Shown piece after piece: positions 16,934-26,091 of a stretch of 64,000 nt of DNA. The position numbers and the translations under genes are program-made. Position 1 is the stretch's first letter. Each line of letters opens with the position of its first letter. The stretch is from Limnothrix sp. FACHB-406 (GTDB taxonomy: Bacteria; Cyanobacteriota; Cyanobacteriia; CACIAM-69d). The notes beneath the pieces are model-generated. The model saw only the letters and a list, made by a program, of their open reading frames with translations, searched no databases and was not told where the DNA came from. The stretch is from positions 1-64,000 of the forward strand of contig NZ_JACJSP010000004.1 in the NCBI RefSeq assembly GCF_014698235.1, in the 5' to 3' direction.

Positions 16934-18073
16934 TCAACAGCCAAGAAACTGAGTAATATAGTCCCTGGCTAAAAGGGCACTAGCTGCCCCGGCGGCTACG
17001 CAACAATGGGGCGCAAATTCCCCTGTTTCTTGAAAAGGTTGCGGATCGGTAATATCCCGCGAGCTTTCTTGAATGGTTGAGTTAGGGGTATATTCATGCT
17101 GAGAAAATTTGAGAGATGATCCATGGCGCTCAAACCACGTGCGATCGCGAATCCAAAGCAGTGCTAAAAACTCGGGACGTAGACAAAGCAAATCCATCGC
17201 AACCCCTGTGATCAGCAAAGTTGCTCCCCCATTGACCAATAGGGCTTGGAGATCAGCAATTTCAGGATATAAATTGACTGTTTGCTCTCCTTCTTCATGG
17301 TCAAATAATTCCTCCGCAACTTCTCGTAAGATCGTTGCTTCCAAGTTATAAGATTGCTGATCAAAAGGGTCAACACCCGTTGGCTGAAAGATCATCGACG
17401 GGACAATATGATACTGACCTGCTCCCTCAGCAACCTGTGCGGATCGCTGATGCAGAAAGTATCGATATTTATCCTTGGAATCTGTCTCAGAACTGGCATT
17501 TACAACAAAGCAACAGGAAATGGCGATCGCGGCACTGCGGTTGTGTCCTGTCCAGGTATCTTGCAGCGCCTCCTGCCCTCGGCGATCGCCATGAAGTTTC
17601 TGTCGCAAGGGCAAGGCTTGATAGCAGTCTTGGGGGGAAGCATCGAGCGGTAAGGTGGCGATCGCCTGCTCCAATTCAGCTTCCAAAATGGTGCAAGTAT
17701 TGACAGTATCAAAGTACGATCCCACGGTGCAGTGGAGGCGATCGCCCGCCAGAAAATCTTCAGCATCAGAAGCAGGCTTAAATCGATCCATAAAATCCAA
17801 TGCATAGGTTTTTCCATTCCATAAATGATTCCTTGTGCGTTGCATTTTCTCCAGTAACCAGCTACTGCTTGGAAATTGACCTGTTTCAAGCTTTAAGTTG
17901 CCCAAAACCTGCCTTGGACTTCGTGGTTTTTCAACCCAAGAGCATAGATTGATTGGATAAACTAAGCCTGTCCCACTGCGAAATAGGGACTCTTCACCAT
18001 AAAGCCATGCCAAAAAATTGATGGTCATTGCTTGACGAGACAAGGGTGAAGTAGAACAAGAGCTAGAAATCAT
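16934..18073 (-). CDS. Hypothetical protein with a degenerate Nudix-like motif
   Basis: Encodes 379 residues. The only motif I can name is ATILREVAEELF near residue 255, which matches the REUxEE core of a Nudix box. The glycine-rich part before it (IVPSMIFQP) is poor and the expected glycine after the box is Phe. This could be a divergent Nudix hydrolase or a non-catalytic relative. The N-terminal half has an SPRQVLGNLKLE segment and a Cys-rich strand (ISCCFVV). The C-terminus is hydrophobic and Cys-containing (HCCVAAGAASALLARDYI). The start is at 18073; MTINFLAWLYGEE at 18028 is an alternative. It lies 38 nt after a methyltransferase gene and is likely co-transcribed. Confidence 0.6.
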   Translation of the reverse strand: MISSSCSTSPLSRQAMTINFLAWLYGEESLFRSGTGLVYPINLCSWVEKPRSPRQVLGNLKLETGQFPSSSWLLEKMQRTRNHLWNGKTYALDFMDRFKPASDAEDFLAGDRLHCTVGSYFDTVNTCTILEAELEQAIATLPLDASPQDCYQALPLRQKLHGDRRGQEALQDTWTGHNRSAAIAISCCFVVNASSETDSKDKYRYFLHQRSAQVAEGAGQYHIVPSMIFQPTGVDPFDQQSYNLEATILREVAEELFDHEEGEQTVNLYPEIADLQALLVNGGATLLITGVAMDLLCLRPEFLALLWIRDRTWFERHGSSLKFSQHEYTPNSTIQESSRDITDPQPFQETGEFAPHCCVAAGAASALLARDYITQFLGC

Positions 18074-18111
18074 TGCAATGAAAAACTGCCGAAGAGGATT
18101 AACTGAAAAGA

Positions 18112-18903
18112 CTAAGGACTAGGACTTACTTGGCAATCTAAAATCAGGTGTGAAGAATTAATGCTATAGGATCCTGATTGATAGTCTCCCCAGGTTTTCA
18201 CGATCTGAAAATGATTAACTTGCAAGAGTGTCATAATCTCTTGCGGCCAAAAAATTCGAAGATCTAAATCTTCTTCCGCAAACTGAACACCATTTCGATA
18301 AAACATCAATGTCATTGTATGGATCTGGCTCCAGGCATGATACTGCCTCCGCCGTTTAATGGTCACCAAAGAGCCATCCTGAGGATCTGGAAACTGAGAA
18401 TAAGGATCAATTCGATCCGGATTTTGCAGGATGTCGAAAATATAGTAGGGATTTTTGAAATCTACGATGAAATGACCGCCAGGAGCTAGATGCTGACGAA
18501 CCCGACTTAAGCACTGCCGCACATCATCAAGACTATGCAAGTGGGTAAATGTGTCATAGGGAAAAATGATGAGGGAGAACTGAGTCTGAAGATCAAAATC
18601 ACGAACGTCTCCTTGAACCCAATGGGCTTTTTGGGATTTAGTACGAGCCGCATTGAGCATGGATTCTGAAATGTCGATGCCGGTGCAAAGAAAGCCTCCT
18701 TCTGCCAAATCAGCGGTAACCCTTCCAGTTCCGCAAGCCAGTTCCAAAATGGGACTGCCGTGAACTTGGGCGATCGACTGCCAAAATCCAATGTCTTGAG
18801 ATTGAACTGAGTGTCGATAGGATCCCTGAAAAATTAAGTCGTAAAAGCAACCGTTATAAAATAAATTTTGGTTGTCTTGATTCGTTAATTCTGAATGACT
18901 CAT
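18112..18903 (-). CDS. Class I SAM-dependent methyltransferase
   Basis: Encodes 263 residues with a good ribosome site (AAGGAG about ten bases before the ATG). Motif I ILELACGTGRVTADLA is near residue 53, followed by GIDISESMLNAART, the WVQGDVRDFDL strand near 98 and LIIFPYDTFTHL, all typical of Methyltransf_25-type small-molecule methyltransferases. The C-terminal half has the beta-rich lid of this family (RRRQYHAWSQIHTMTLMF). It lies 48 nt from the transporter upstream and 38 nt from the Nudix-like gene downstream, consistent with one operon. The substrate is unknown. Confidence 0.85.
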   Translation of the reverse strand: MSHSELTNQDNQNLFYNGCFYDLIFQGSYRHSVQSQDIGFWQSIAQVHGSPILELACGTGRVTADLAEGGFLCTGIDISESMLNAARTKSQKAHWVQGDVRDFDLQTQFSLIIFPYDTFTHLHSLDDVRQCLSRVRQHLAPGGHFIVDFKNPYYIFDILQNPDRIDPYSQFPDPQDGSLVTIKRRRQYHAWSQIHTMTLMFYRNGVQFAEEDLDLRIFWPQEIMTLLQVNHFQIVKTWGDYQSGSYSINSSHLILDCQVSPSP

Positions 18904-18951
18904 AATAGCAATTCTCCTTGAATTTGAAGCTAAAGATGTCGCGTAAAGCTA

Positions 18952-20160
18952 CTACGATTCGCCAGAAATTTCTGGTGTCTCTAGTGCCAAATCTTGACTA
19001 GTAGATGTATTTGATGGATTGGGAATTAGATTGGGACTATTGTTTTTGCTTCCTGTTGCTCCAGTGCCTGTTTTGGCTAGATAAATTCCGAGGGTAATTA
19101 GAAAGAAACCCAAAATATTAAGAGGATCAAGAAATTCACCAAACCACAACCAAGCTATGGCAGCAACAGGGGCTGGCTCTAGCAACAAAACAATGGTGAC
19201 AAATGTAGAAGAGAAATGCTTGAGGCTATAAACAATTAATCCATGGCCGGTGACTTCACTAATTAATGCGAGTCCAATGACTGCAATCCAACCCATGGTG
19301 CTAATGGGAAAGATGGTGCTATCGATCGCCCAAACAATCGGTGTTGCCAAGAGCAAACCAATGGCACAGCGCCATACTAAAATTCTTGAGGTTGAAAGAC
19401 GTTGCCGCAGTTTTTCAACGAGCAGGAAACTGGCTGCGTAAAAGACCGAGGAGAGCAAGGCTGCCCCATCTCCAAGCAAGGCGCTAGTGCCAAAAAGAGC
19501 TTCTTTGGGTTGAATCCAGTCACCGATCGCGAGGGTGATTGCCCCAACGACCGCGATCGCCAACCCACTCAAAAACCGTCGATCGAACCGTTGTCCCAAA
19601 AAAAGCCAACCCCCAAGGGCCGTGAACAGGGGAGGCATATTCGCCAACATTGCCCCATTGGCTGCGGTGGTGCTGGTGAGCGACCATGTCCACAAGTAAC
19701 GCCCCACAAGATGCACAAACCCCAGTGCCAACAACAGGTTGATGGTTGCCCAAGGTAGTTTTTGTTGTTGGCCTGTTACTTCTGCGGAAGAATGGTCGGC
19801 TGCTCCAGAATTTTGGGTAGTATGGCCACCTTCCGTTTTGCTTTCGGAAACTGCTGATGGAGGCTGTTCTCTTTGGAGCCAATTCAACCCCGTAAACGCC
19901 AGCGTTGCAATCCATAATCGATTAAAAACCGTTGCTTCTGCACTGATTTCTCGAATCGATAACTTAATGAAAATGGCTGTCGATGAGAGAGCGATTAGAC
20001 CCAAAATTAGCCACAAAAAAGCCAGTGATGAATGGCGATTGTTCTGATTTTGTGAATCAGACTCAGAAGTGGGTGGCTGGCTGGTGGACTGATTGGTGGT
20101 TGCTTCCTCTTTTGGATTGTCTGAATCATCACTGGGAGATGCTTGAGCTTCAGGGGTCAT
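18952..20160 (-). CDS. EamA/DMT-family transporter
   Basis: Inner-membrane permease of the drug/metabolite transporter superfamily. Encodes 402 residues, longer than the usual ~300 because of a Ser/Asn/Gln-rich hydrophilic N-terminus (residues 1-45) and a polar insertion of about 45 residues after the second membrane helix (EGGHTTQNSGAADHSS). The two EamA halves are clear: FLWLILGLIALSSTAIFIKLS, and a second half starting at GDGAALLSSVFYAASFLLV and ending FLITLGIYLA. Such proteins export amino acids, nucleosides or nucleotide-sugar-like metabolites. The neighbours suggest export of a product or import of a precursor of this locus. Confidence 0.88.
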   Translation of the reverse strand: MTPEAQASPSDDSDNPKEEATTNQSTSQPPTSESDSQNQNNRHSSLAFLWLILGLIALSSTAIFIKLSIREISAEATVFNRLWIATLAFTGLNWLQREQPPSAVSESKTEGGHTTQNSGAADHSSAEVTGQQQKLPWATINLLLALGFVHLVGRYLWTWSLTSTTAANGAMLANMPPLFTALGGWLFLGQRFDRRFLSGLAIAVVGAITLAIGDWIQPKEALFGTSALLGDGAALLSSVFYAASFLLVEKLRQRLSTSRILVWRCAIGLLLATPIVWAIDSTIFPISTMGWIAVIGLALISEVTGHGLIVYSLKHFSSTFVTIVLLLEPAPVAAIAWLWFGEFLDPLNILGFFLITLGIYLAKTGTGATGSKNNSPNLIPNPSNTSTSQDLALETPEISGES

Positions 20161-20257
20161 AAGGTTAAGCCACGGTTTTCAGGTTTGGATATGCCTTGCA
20201 GAAAAATCACAGCAAAAATGACACCCGCTAGCTTCGAGGAAGCTTGAATGATAGTTA

Positions 20258-20851
20258 CTAATCGACAACCGGTTCAGAACAAGATTCAACCGTAAAAGCT
20301 TCAAAGATGACCTCAAAGTGGGCCCGCTCCGGCGAAGCGCAAACGGGCCCCACCTGAACTGTAGGATCTTCGGGAAAATCCGCTAATCGTAATAGGGTGA
20401 ATTGCTCCCCATTCAGGGAATAGAGAATTGCAATTGCCTCATCTTTTCGGCGCACTTCAAACCAAACACGCTCTGGCTGCCCAGGAAGTGGTGCAACAGA
20501 CCAGTCCGAGCGATCGCGCGTTACGACTGCACTGGCGTATTGCACGCCTTCAACGTATTCGATTCCACACTTGAGCCAGTGAGTTTCACTTGCGCGTACC
20601 ATTAATCCGGCTTGATCATAAAGATCTTGATATTGCCCCGCAAAGCAAATGCGTGCTCGAAAGTTGCCGTTGACTGCGCCATGATAAAAGTGACCCGAAT
20701 CTCGAATGAATCCGTAGTGAGTAGTTCGCCAAAAATCGGATTTTAAGCCCGTTTTAACCCAAAGTTGACCATTGCGATCGCTCCATTCGTCTGGTGGATT
20801 GTGCCATTGCATAGTTGACCAGAAATTAGCTTCCGAAAAGCTGTTGACCAT
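20258..20851 (-). CDS. DUF1349 domain protein (concanavalin A-like fold)
   Basis: Encodes 197 residues that fill one DUF1349 domain: DFWRTTHYGFIRDSGHFY near 40-57, FAGQYQDLYDQAGLMVRAS near 72-90, WLKCGIEYVEGVQYASAVVT, and the final GPVCASPER...FEVIFEAFTVE strands. Related proteins have a lectin-like beta-sandwich and were once called regulation-of-enolase proteins. No signal peptide is present. It may bind or process a carbohydrate, given the sugar-enzyme neighbours. It lies 57 nt downstream of the epimerase gene and 97 nt upstream of the transporter. Confidence 0.85.
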   Translation of the reverse strand: MVNSFSEANFWSTMQWHNPPDEWSDRNGQLWVKTGLKSDFWRTTHYGFIRDSGHFYHGAVNGNFRARICFAGQYQDLYDQAGLMVRASETHWLKCGIEYVEGVQYASAVVTRDRSDWSVAPLPGQPERVWFEVRRKDEAIAILYSLNGEQFTLLRLADFPEDPTVQVGPVCASPERAHFEVIFEAFTVESCSEPVVD

Positions 20852-20908
20852 GAGCTAACCTGTCAAGATTTTTGATTCAAGAGCCATCGCATTCTAATCC
20901 TGTTAATC

Positions 20909-21985
20909 CTAAACCAAGGCCATATCTTCTCGCTTGGATAAACCCTCATAAATTTGAATTAAAATATCATCCAGACTATATTTAAAGTCCCAATCGGGAT
21001 AGTGATCCTTAAACTTCTGCACATCGCTGACCCACCAAATATGATCACCGAGGCGATTTTGCTCGCTGTAGCTCCAATTCATGGGCTTGCCCACAATTTC
21101 GCTGCTGCGGGTGATGGCCTCCATCATTGAGCAGTGGGAATAGCGGCTGCCGCCAGCGTTATACACTTCTCCACAGCGAGGATTTTGATAAAAATGCCAA
21201 AACATATTCACCAAATCATAGCTGTGAATATTATCGCGAACCTGTTTGGCCTGATAGCCGAAAACAGTGTAGTGACGACCGGTAATGGCACATTTCATGA
21301 GGTAGGCTAAAAAACCATGCAACTGGGTTCCAGAATGGTCGGGGCCAGTCAGACATCCCCCCCGAAAAATGCCTGTTTTTAAGCCATAGTAAATGCCATA
21401 CTCTTGCACCATGATGTCAGCAGCAACCTTGGAAGCTCCGAAGATGGTGTGTACAGAGCAATCAATGCTCATGGTCTCGTCAATTCCGCGTTCAAAATAG
21501 GGATGAGACGGTTCTAGTTCCCATCGAGTTTCCAATTCCACTAATGGATAGTGATTAATGGCATCTCCATACACATTATTCGTAGAGGTGAAAATAAACA
21601 CTGCTTCGGGGCAATGCTGGCGGGTCATCTCTAAAAGATTGAGGGTTCCATTGGCATTCACTGCAAAATCGGTTAAAGGTTCTGTTGCGGCCCAATCGTG
21701 AGACGGTTGAGCTGCTGCATGAATAATGATTTTGATGTCTGTGTTGTAGGTTTTGAAGATGCGTCCTAGGGCTGCTAAATCGCGAATGTCCTCGTTTTCA
21801 TGAATGTAGTGGGCAACTTCGGCTTGCAGTCGATCGCGGTTCCAGGCGGTGGAAGCTTCCTCACCAAAAAAGTAGCGACGTAAATCATTGTCAATGCCAA
21901 CCACTTGTAAACCCCGATCGGCCAGGAAGCGCACAGCCGCAGAGCCAATTAAGCCGGATGCGCCAGTTACGATTGCAATATCCAT
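20909..21985 (-). CDS. NAD-dependent epimerase/dehydratase (CDP-paratose 2-epimerase-like)
   Basis: Extended short-chain dehydrogenase acting on a nucleotide sugar. The start is set at the ATG at 21985, because [15 protein letters not shown] is the true first strand (TGASGLIG Rossmann motif); the 48 residues encoded upstream look non-coding. This gives 358 residues. The family resemblance ([30 protein letters not shown]) is to the paratose/tyvelose epimerase group. The usual catalytic Tyr of Y-x3-K is Phe here (IFGASK, near residue 180); I believe this substitution also occurs in close relatives, so it may be normal for the subfamily. It lies about 300 bases downstream of the fused SDR-aminotransferase gene. 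Confidence 0.85.
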   Translation of the reverse strand: MDIAIVTGASGLIGSAAVRFLADRGLQVVGIDNDLRRYFFGEEASTAWNRDRLQAEVAHYIHENEDIRDLAALGRIFKTYNTDIKIIIHAAAQPSHDWAATEPLTDFAVNANGTLNLLEMTRQHCPEAVFIFTSTNNVYGDAINHYPLVELETRWELEPSHPYFERGIDETMSIDCSVHTIFGASKVAADIMVQEYGIYYGLKTGIFRGGCLTGPDHSGTQLHGFLAYLMKCAITGRHYTVFGYQAKQVRDNIHSYDLVNMFWHFYQNPRCGEVYNAGGSRYSHCSMMEAITRSSEIVGKPMNWSYSEQNRLGDHIWWVSDVQKFKDHYPDWDFKYSLDDILIQIYEGLSKREDMALV

Positions 21986-22286
21986 AGTGTTCTGCTGAAA
22001 TTTCTTGTTCAGGCAAAGGGAAGCTAAGCGGCAAGGGCAATCAAAACCCGAGCAGGTGAATGACTGATTGAATTGGCGGCAAATTGACGGCCAAATTAAC
22101 CTGGTGATCAACTCGCGATCGCTTTGCATTCAAGTCACAATCAATGAACTGGTGATGAGCTAATGGGCAATCGACACCAGTTCAGTGCACCGATTAATTT
22201 CAAGTCATTCGTGAGCATTTCATGATTGCTTGATCTAGTCATGATCGGCAGTGAATTTCTGATCCACTGCCGATCGAACGGATTGG
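21986..22286. other. Intergenic region, no gene seen
   Basis: About 300 bases between the epimerase start and the end of the SDR-aminotransferase gene. The in-frame upstream extension of the epimerase runs to 22129 without protein-like content. A GCGATCGC lies near 22118. No hairpin with a T-run was found. Confidence 0.5.
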
Positions 22287-24437
22287 TTAGGACACTTGCG
22301 CGAGGGTCAAAACATCAGCAACCGATCGCGCCGCTAACTGCACCCGATCAATGTCTTTCGCATCCATTTGGCTGTGAATGGGGAAGCATAGCAGCGAATT
22401 CCAAACCTGATTCGTGACGGGCAGGGGATAGCGTGCATAGCTCTTAGCCCGTGCCAGGGTATGAAGGGCGGGGTTGAAGTATGAGCGACATTCCACCCCT
22501 TCTTCCCTCAGGGCGGTAATGACGCGGCTCAGTTCCCCTTGCTTGGCAACCGGCATCAACACTCCCAGGTTTTGGAAATTGGAAATCACGCCCTCAGGAA
22601 TTCGCTGGGGCATCAGGGCCCCGTGACAGGACTCCTGGAAGAAGGTGCGCAGTTGTTGGGCGTATTGGCGGCGTTGCTCAAGATTTTTGGGGAAGTGGCG
22701 CAGGACGTGGCGACCGGTGGCGGCCCGCAACTCATCCATTTTGGCGTTCATGCCCAAGCTCGATTCTGACAAGTTGTGATGGGCAATGCCGTGGTTACGC
22801 AACTGTCGCACTTGATTGAGCAAGTCCAAATCATGGCCAACCAGTGCGCCGCCCTCGATCGCTGGCAGCACCTTGGTTGCATGGAAGCTAAACATTTGCA
22901 GGCGCGGTTCTGCGGGAACCCGACGGCCATGGGTTTCAGTGCCAAATCCGTGGCAGTTGTCATAGATTAGCTCCGCCCCCGCCTGTTGACAAAGGGCAGC
23001 GATCGCCGGCAAGTCAGGCGTTACCCCGAACACATTCACCGGCACTACCACAGCAACATCCCGCTCCTGGTCAAGAATTTGCGCCAGGGCCGTGGGCGAC
23101 ATCGTAAAGGTTTCGGGATCGATGTCGCAGAAAATTGGCTCTAGACCCGCCGACTCGATCGAATTCAAAGTGGCAATGAAGGTATAGGACGGCAACACCG
23201 CCTTGCCTTTGCGCCCCAGCACTTGCATACCCAACGTCAGCGCATCCGCACCATTGCTCAAGACCACCACATCGGGCACGCCGAGATACTGGGCCAATTC
23301 CTTTTCAAAATTGTGCAAGTGGGGACCGCCGTTGGTGGCTTGCCCGGTGGCCAAAGATTGCTGGAAGGATTGGATGAGAACACTGTTGGGCGCAAAGTGC
23401 GGGCGCACCATGGGCACCACTGGAGGAGTATGGCTGGAACTGCGAGAGAACGCACCGCGACCGGCATCGGGGCTAAGCAGTCCCCAATAGTCGAGGGTTC
23501 GGCGCAACCCTTCCTCCATGTCAATTTTGGCTTTGAAGTTTAGGATCCGTTCCAGCTTGGACACATCAGGCACACGCACGGGAATTTCTTCAAATCCCTC
23601 GCCAAAAAATTGCTTTCCATCAATGTCTTCGGTTCCGGCTTTGTGGCCTGAGAGGCGAATCATAATTTCCGCCAATTCACGCATGGTAATTGGCTCAGGA
23701 CGGCCAATATTAACGGCTGAGTGGTTATAGCTACAGTCGGGACTGAGTTCAAGGGCGAGTCTTGCGGTTGCTTCTGCCGCATCGTCGATATAACAAAGGG
23801 TGCGCACGGCTTGACCGCCATCCACCAACATCAAGGGCAAACCGTCGCGAATTCTGCCCAGAAACTTACTGATGACACGTCCTTTTCCCGGTGCATCAAG
23901 TTGGGGGCCATAGATATTAAAGTATCGAACGGCGGCGGCGGTCAGTCCCAAACGGCCCAGGGCATAGGCGTAGTGTTCCCCGGTGGTTTTGGAAATGGCA
24001 TAGCTCCAGCGATGGTTTCGAGAAGTGCCATAGATGCGATCGCTATCTTCTTCCAGAATGCCGGTATTTAAGCCGTAGGTTTCGCTGCTGCTGGCAATTA
24101 AAACAGGGCGGTTATGCTTCAAGCAAGCCATTAAGACATTGCGCGTTCCCAAGATGTTCACATCCAAAACATCGTGGGGCCGAGTGACATATTCATCCAC
24201 ACCAACAACGGCCGCGAGATGAATCACTCGATCGCAGCGAGCAATCCAATGATCCATGCAATCAGCATCGAGAATATCGCCCGCGACGTTCTCAATTCGA
24301 TCATCAATATCAACTAGCCGACCGGGATCGTGGCGATCTAAACAAACCACTGACTTGCCCACACTCAGTAGATAGCGTGCGATCGCGCTGCCGACAAAGC
24401 CAGCACCACCCGTAATTAAAACGTCAAAATCTGCCAT
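22287..24437 (-). CDS. Fusion: NAD-dependent nucleotide-sugar SDR + DegT/DnrJ/EryC1 PLP aminotransferase
   Basis: Encodes 716 residues carrying two enzymes normally made separately. Residues 1-315 form an extended SDR with TGGAGFVGS at the start, ASSSETYG near 118 and the catalytic YAISK near 147, like UDP-glucuronate decarboxylases or 4-epimerases. Residues about 340-716 form a DegT-family sugar aminotransferase: NGADALTLGMQ near 395, the PLP-pocket Asp in LIYDNCHGFG near 487, and the Schiff-base Lys in FSFHATKVLP near 513. Together they could epimerise or oxidise and then aminate a nucleotide sugar, as in amino-deoxy-sugar pathways. The linker (residues 316-340) is Ser/His/Pro-rich. No frameshift or stop separates the halves. 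Confidence 0.92.
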   Translation of the reverse strand: MADFDVLITGGAGFVGSAIARYLLSVGKSVVCLDRHDPGRLVDIDDRIENVAGDILDADCMDHWIARCDRVIHLAAVVGVDEYVTRPHDVLDVNILGTRNVLMACLKHNRPVLIASSSETYGLNTGILEEDSDRIYGTSRNHRWSYAISKTTGEHYAYALGRLGLTAAAVRYFNIYGPQLDAPGKGRVISKFLGRIRDGLPLMLVDGGQAVRTLCYIDDAAEATARLALELSPDCSYNHSAVNIGRPEPITMRELAEIMIRLSGHKAGTEDIDGKQFFGEGFEEIPVRVPDVSKLERILNFKAKIDMEEGLRRTLDYWGLLSPDAGRGAFSRSSSHTPPVVPMVRPHFAPNSVLIQSFQQSLATGQATNGGPHLHNFEKELAQYLGVPDVVVLSNGADALTLGMQVLGRKGKAVLPSYTFIATLNSIESAGLEPIFCDIDPETFTMSPTALAQILDQERDVAVVVPVNVFGVTPDLPAIAALCQQAGAELIYDNCHGFGTETHGRRVPAEPRLQMFSFHATKVLPAIEGGALVGHDLDLLNQVRQLRNHGIAHHNLSESSLGMNAKMDELRAATGRHVLRHFPKNLEQRRQYAQQLRTFFQESCHGALMPQRIPEGVISNFQNLGVLMPVAKQGELSRVITALREEGVECRSYFNPALHTLARAKSYARYPLPVTNQVWNSLLCFPIHSQMDAKDIDRVQLAARSVADVLTLAQVS

Positions 24438-25191
24438 TTCAATAGCCTCGCCAGCGAAAATTGCTGAACCAAATAGCGGGATTATTTCAGCTCAATAATC
24501 CCTTGATCGTTTTGAAATTCAACCAAACGGAAACCCGACTTAACTTAAGCCTTGGAAGATTTTTCGAAGTGACTAGTTCAAGAGAGACAGCCCAACAATG
24601 ACTCTCATGGACGAAGCTTATTCGCTCAAGCAAGATGCTTGAGTCAAGACCTAGAAATTCCGACTGGAGGGGTGGAATGATCTTAGGTCTAATGCTGTTT
24701 AAAGGTCAGATTAACTCTAGGCTAAGACAATTTTGATCGCAAATAGAAAAAGCAGTGATTGTAATGAATCTTAATCTCTTGAATGGACTTAAAAATCGTG
24801 GCTCATCGATCAATTTAACGAGCAGATATCATTGGATACATGACCAAGGGGGTTGGGTGTTAAAAATCATACATTTGCCTTGGTTTTGAATAACTGAAGC
24901 TCAAGAATTTTGGTAAAAATTCTTCTGTTCAACTAAGGTGGATCGCTAACTAACTTCTTGAAGAAAAGTGTAGTTAATCTCCTAAGTCAGATCATCGCAA
25001 ATGAGGGGTTTGACCCCCTCAGATCCTCGACCTTTCAACGTCAAATCAAAGTTTTGTGAACCTGATCACCCATCCTAAGGCTCTATAACTGAAATTCTGT
25101 AAAAAATATTAAGTTCATCAATTGAAATTGTGTGCTTGAAGCGCTGTGCAAACTATGGAGAAAGAGTGGCAATGAGGGGATTGAAAAATAA
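24438..25191. other. Long intergenic region, no gene seen
   Basis: Contains no convincing ORF. It has an AT-rich stretch and two short hairpins: CTCAAGCA/TGCTTGAG at 24625-24643 (3-nt loop), and TGAGGGG/CCCCTCA at 25002-25021 (6-nt loop). Neither is followed by a T-run on the plus strand. The promoter of the minus-strand SDR-aminotransferase gene should lie just above 24437, but no clear -10 was fixed. Confidence 0.5.
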
Positions 25192-25217
25192 AGGCAAAGG
25201 GGATTAGTCCTTTGCCT
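25184..25217 (-). terminator. Rho-independent terminator of rdgB
   Basis: On the minus strand, AGGCAAAGG (25217-25209) pairs with CCTTTGCCT (25200-25192) over an 8-nt loop and is followed by TTATTTTT. It lies about 100 bases past the rdgB stop. Confidence 0.75.
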
Positions 25218-25316
25218 GCTGCGTATGCCGCTTGTGCTGTGGTGAATGTTGAGCTGGGGGGGTGAGGAGACGAGGTCGCTGGCCCTTGGGGTGGGGGTGA
25301 TGAATTGGCGTGGAGG

Positions 25317-25886
25317 TTACAGGGTTGCGAGTTGGGGCCGCAACAGGGTGATCGCCCGGCCGCGATGGCTCAGTTCATGTTTTTGGGCGGCAGACATTTC
25401 GGCGTAGGTGAGACCCAACTCAGGCATCAGAAAAATGGGGTCGTAACCAAACCCCTGCTCTCCCCGGGGGGCTGTGGTAATTTCACCGGGACAGATGCCC
25501 TCGGCTTCGGCGGCCACTGTGCCATCGGGCCGCACGACCACCAACGCACAAACAAATTGGGCCCGGCGATCGGGCTGGTTGGCCAGTTCGGTGAGGACGC
25601 GGTTGATTCGATCGGCATCGGTGACTCCATAGCGAGCGGAGTAGAGACCCGGTGCGCCATTGAGGGCATCGATCGCCAGGCCGGAATCATCGGCGATCGC
25701 CCATTCACCGGTTGCCAGGGCCACTTGGGTGGCTTTCAGGCGGGCATTTTCGAGGAAGGTTTGGCCCGTTTCTTCAATTTCTAGCTCCGGGGGCTTCAGG
25801 GCCAGTTCCCAGCCCAAATCATCCAAGTAGGCCTGTAGTTCTTTGAGTTTGCCGGAGTTTCCGGTGGCAACGACTAAACGGGGCAT
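25317..25886 (-). CDS. rdgB: Non-canonical purine NTP pyrophosphatase (RdgB/HAM1)
   Basis: Removes ITP, dITP and XTP from the nucleotide pool. The start is the ATG at 25886 (MPRLVVATGNSGKLKEL); the open frame to 25976 lacks family similarity. 189 residues is the normal length. Family motifs seen are ATGNSGKLKE (nucleotide binding) at 6-15, ADDSGLAIDALNGAPGLYSAR near 67-87 and EQGFGYDPIF near 145. A second nucleotide-sanitation enzyme, mazG, lies 10 kb away. Confidence 0.95.
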   Translation of the reverse strand: MPRLVVATGNSGKLKELQAYLDDLGWELALKPPELEIEETGQTFLENARLKATQVALATGEWAIADDSGLAIDALNGAPGLYSARYGVTDADRINRVLTELANQPDRRAQFVCALVVVRPDGTVAAEAEGICPGEITTAPRGEQGFGYDPIFLMPELGLTYAEMSAAQKHELSHRGRAITLLRPQLATL

Positions 25887-26091
25887 GGCGAAAAAAGAAA
25901 TTTCAGGATGGACAGAACTTCCCAATTGTCCCGATCGGGGGTGGTTTGGCAAAGGGCAACCAACGGTAATGACCACCCAAAAAAATCACCCGGGGATTAG
26001 CCCGGGCGAACCAAGTCCAGCAGGTTTGGGTTAAATCAAGAGCGCACGGTTGGTTTTGGGTGGGTGCGCCTGTGGGAATTGAGCAGCAACC

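Noticed and set aside
21986-22129. N-terminal extension of the epimerase
   Set aside because: The 48 extra residues are Cys/Arg/Ser-rich and precede the true Rossmann start at 21985.
25002-25021. TGAGGGG/CCCCTCA hairpin as a terminator
   Set aside because: No T-run on either side and no gene ending next to it.
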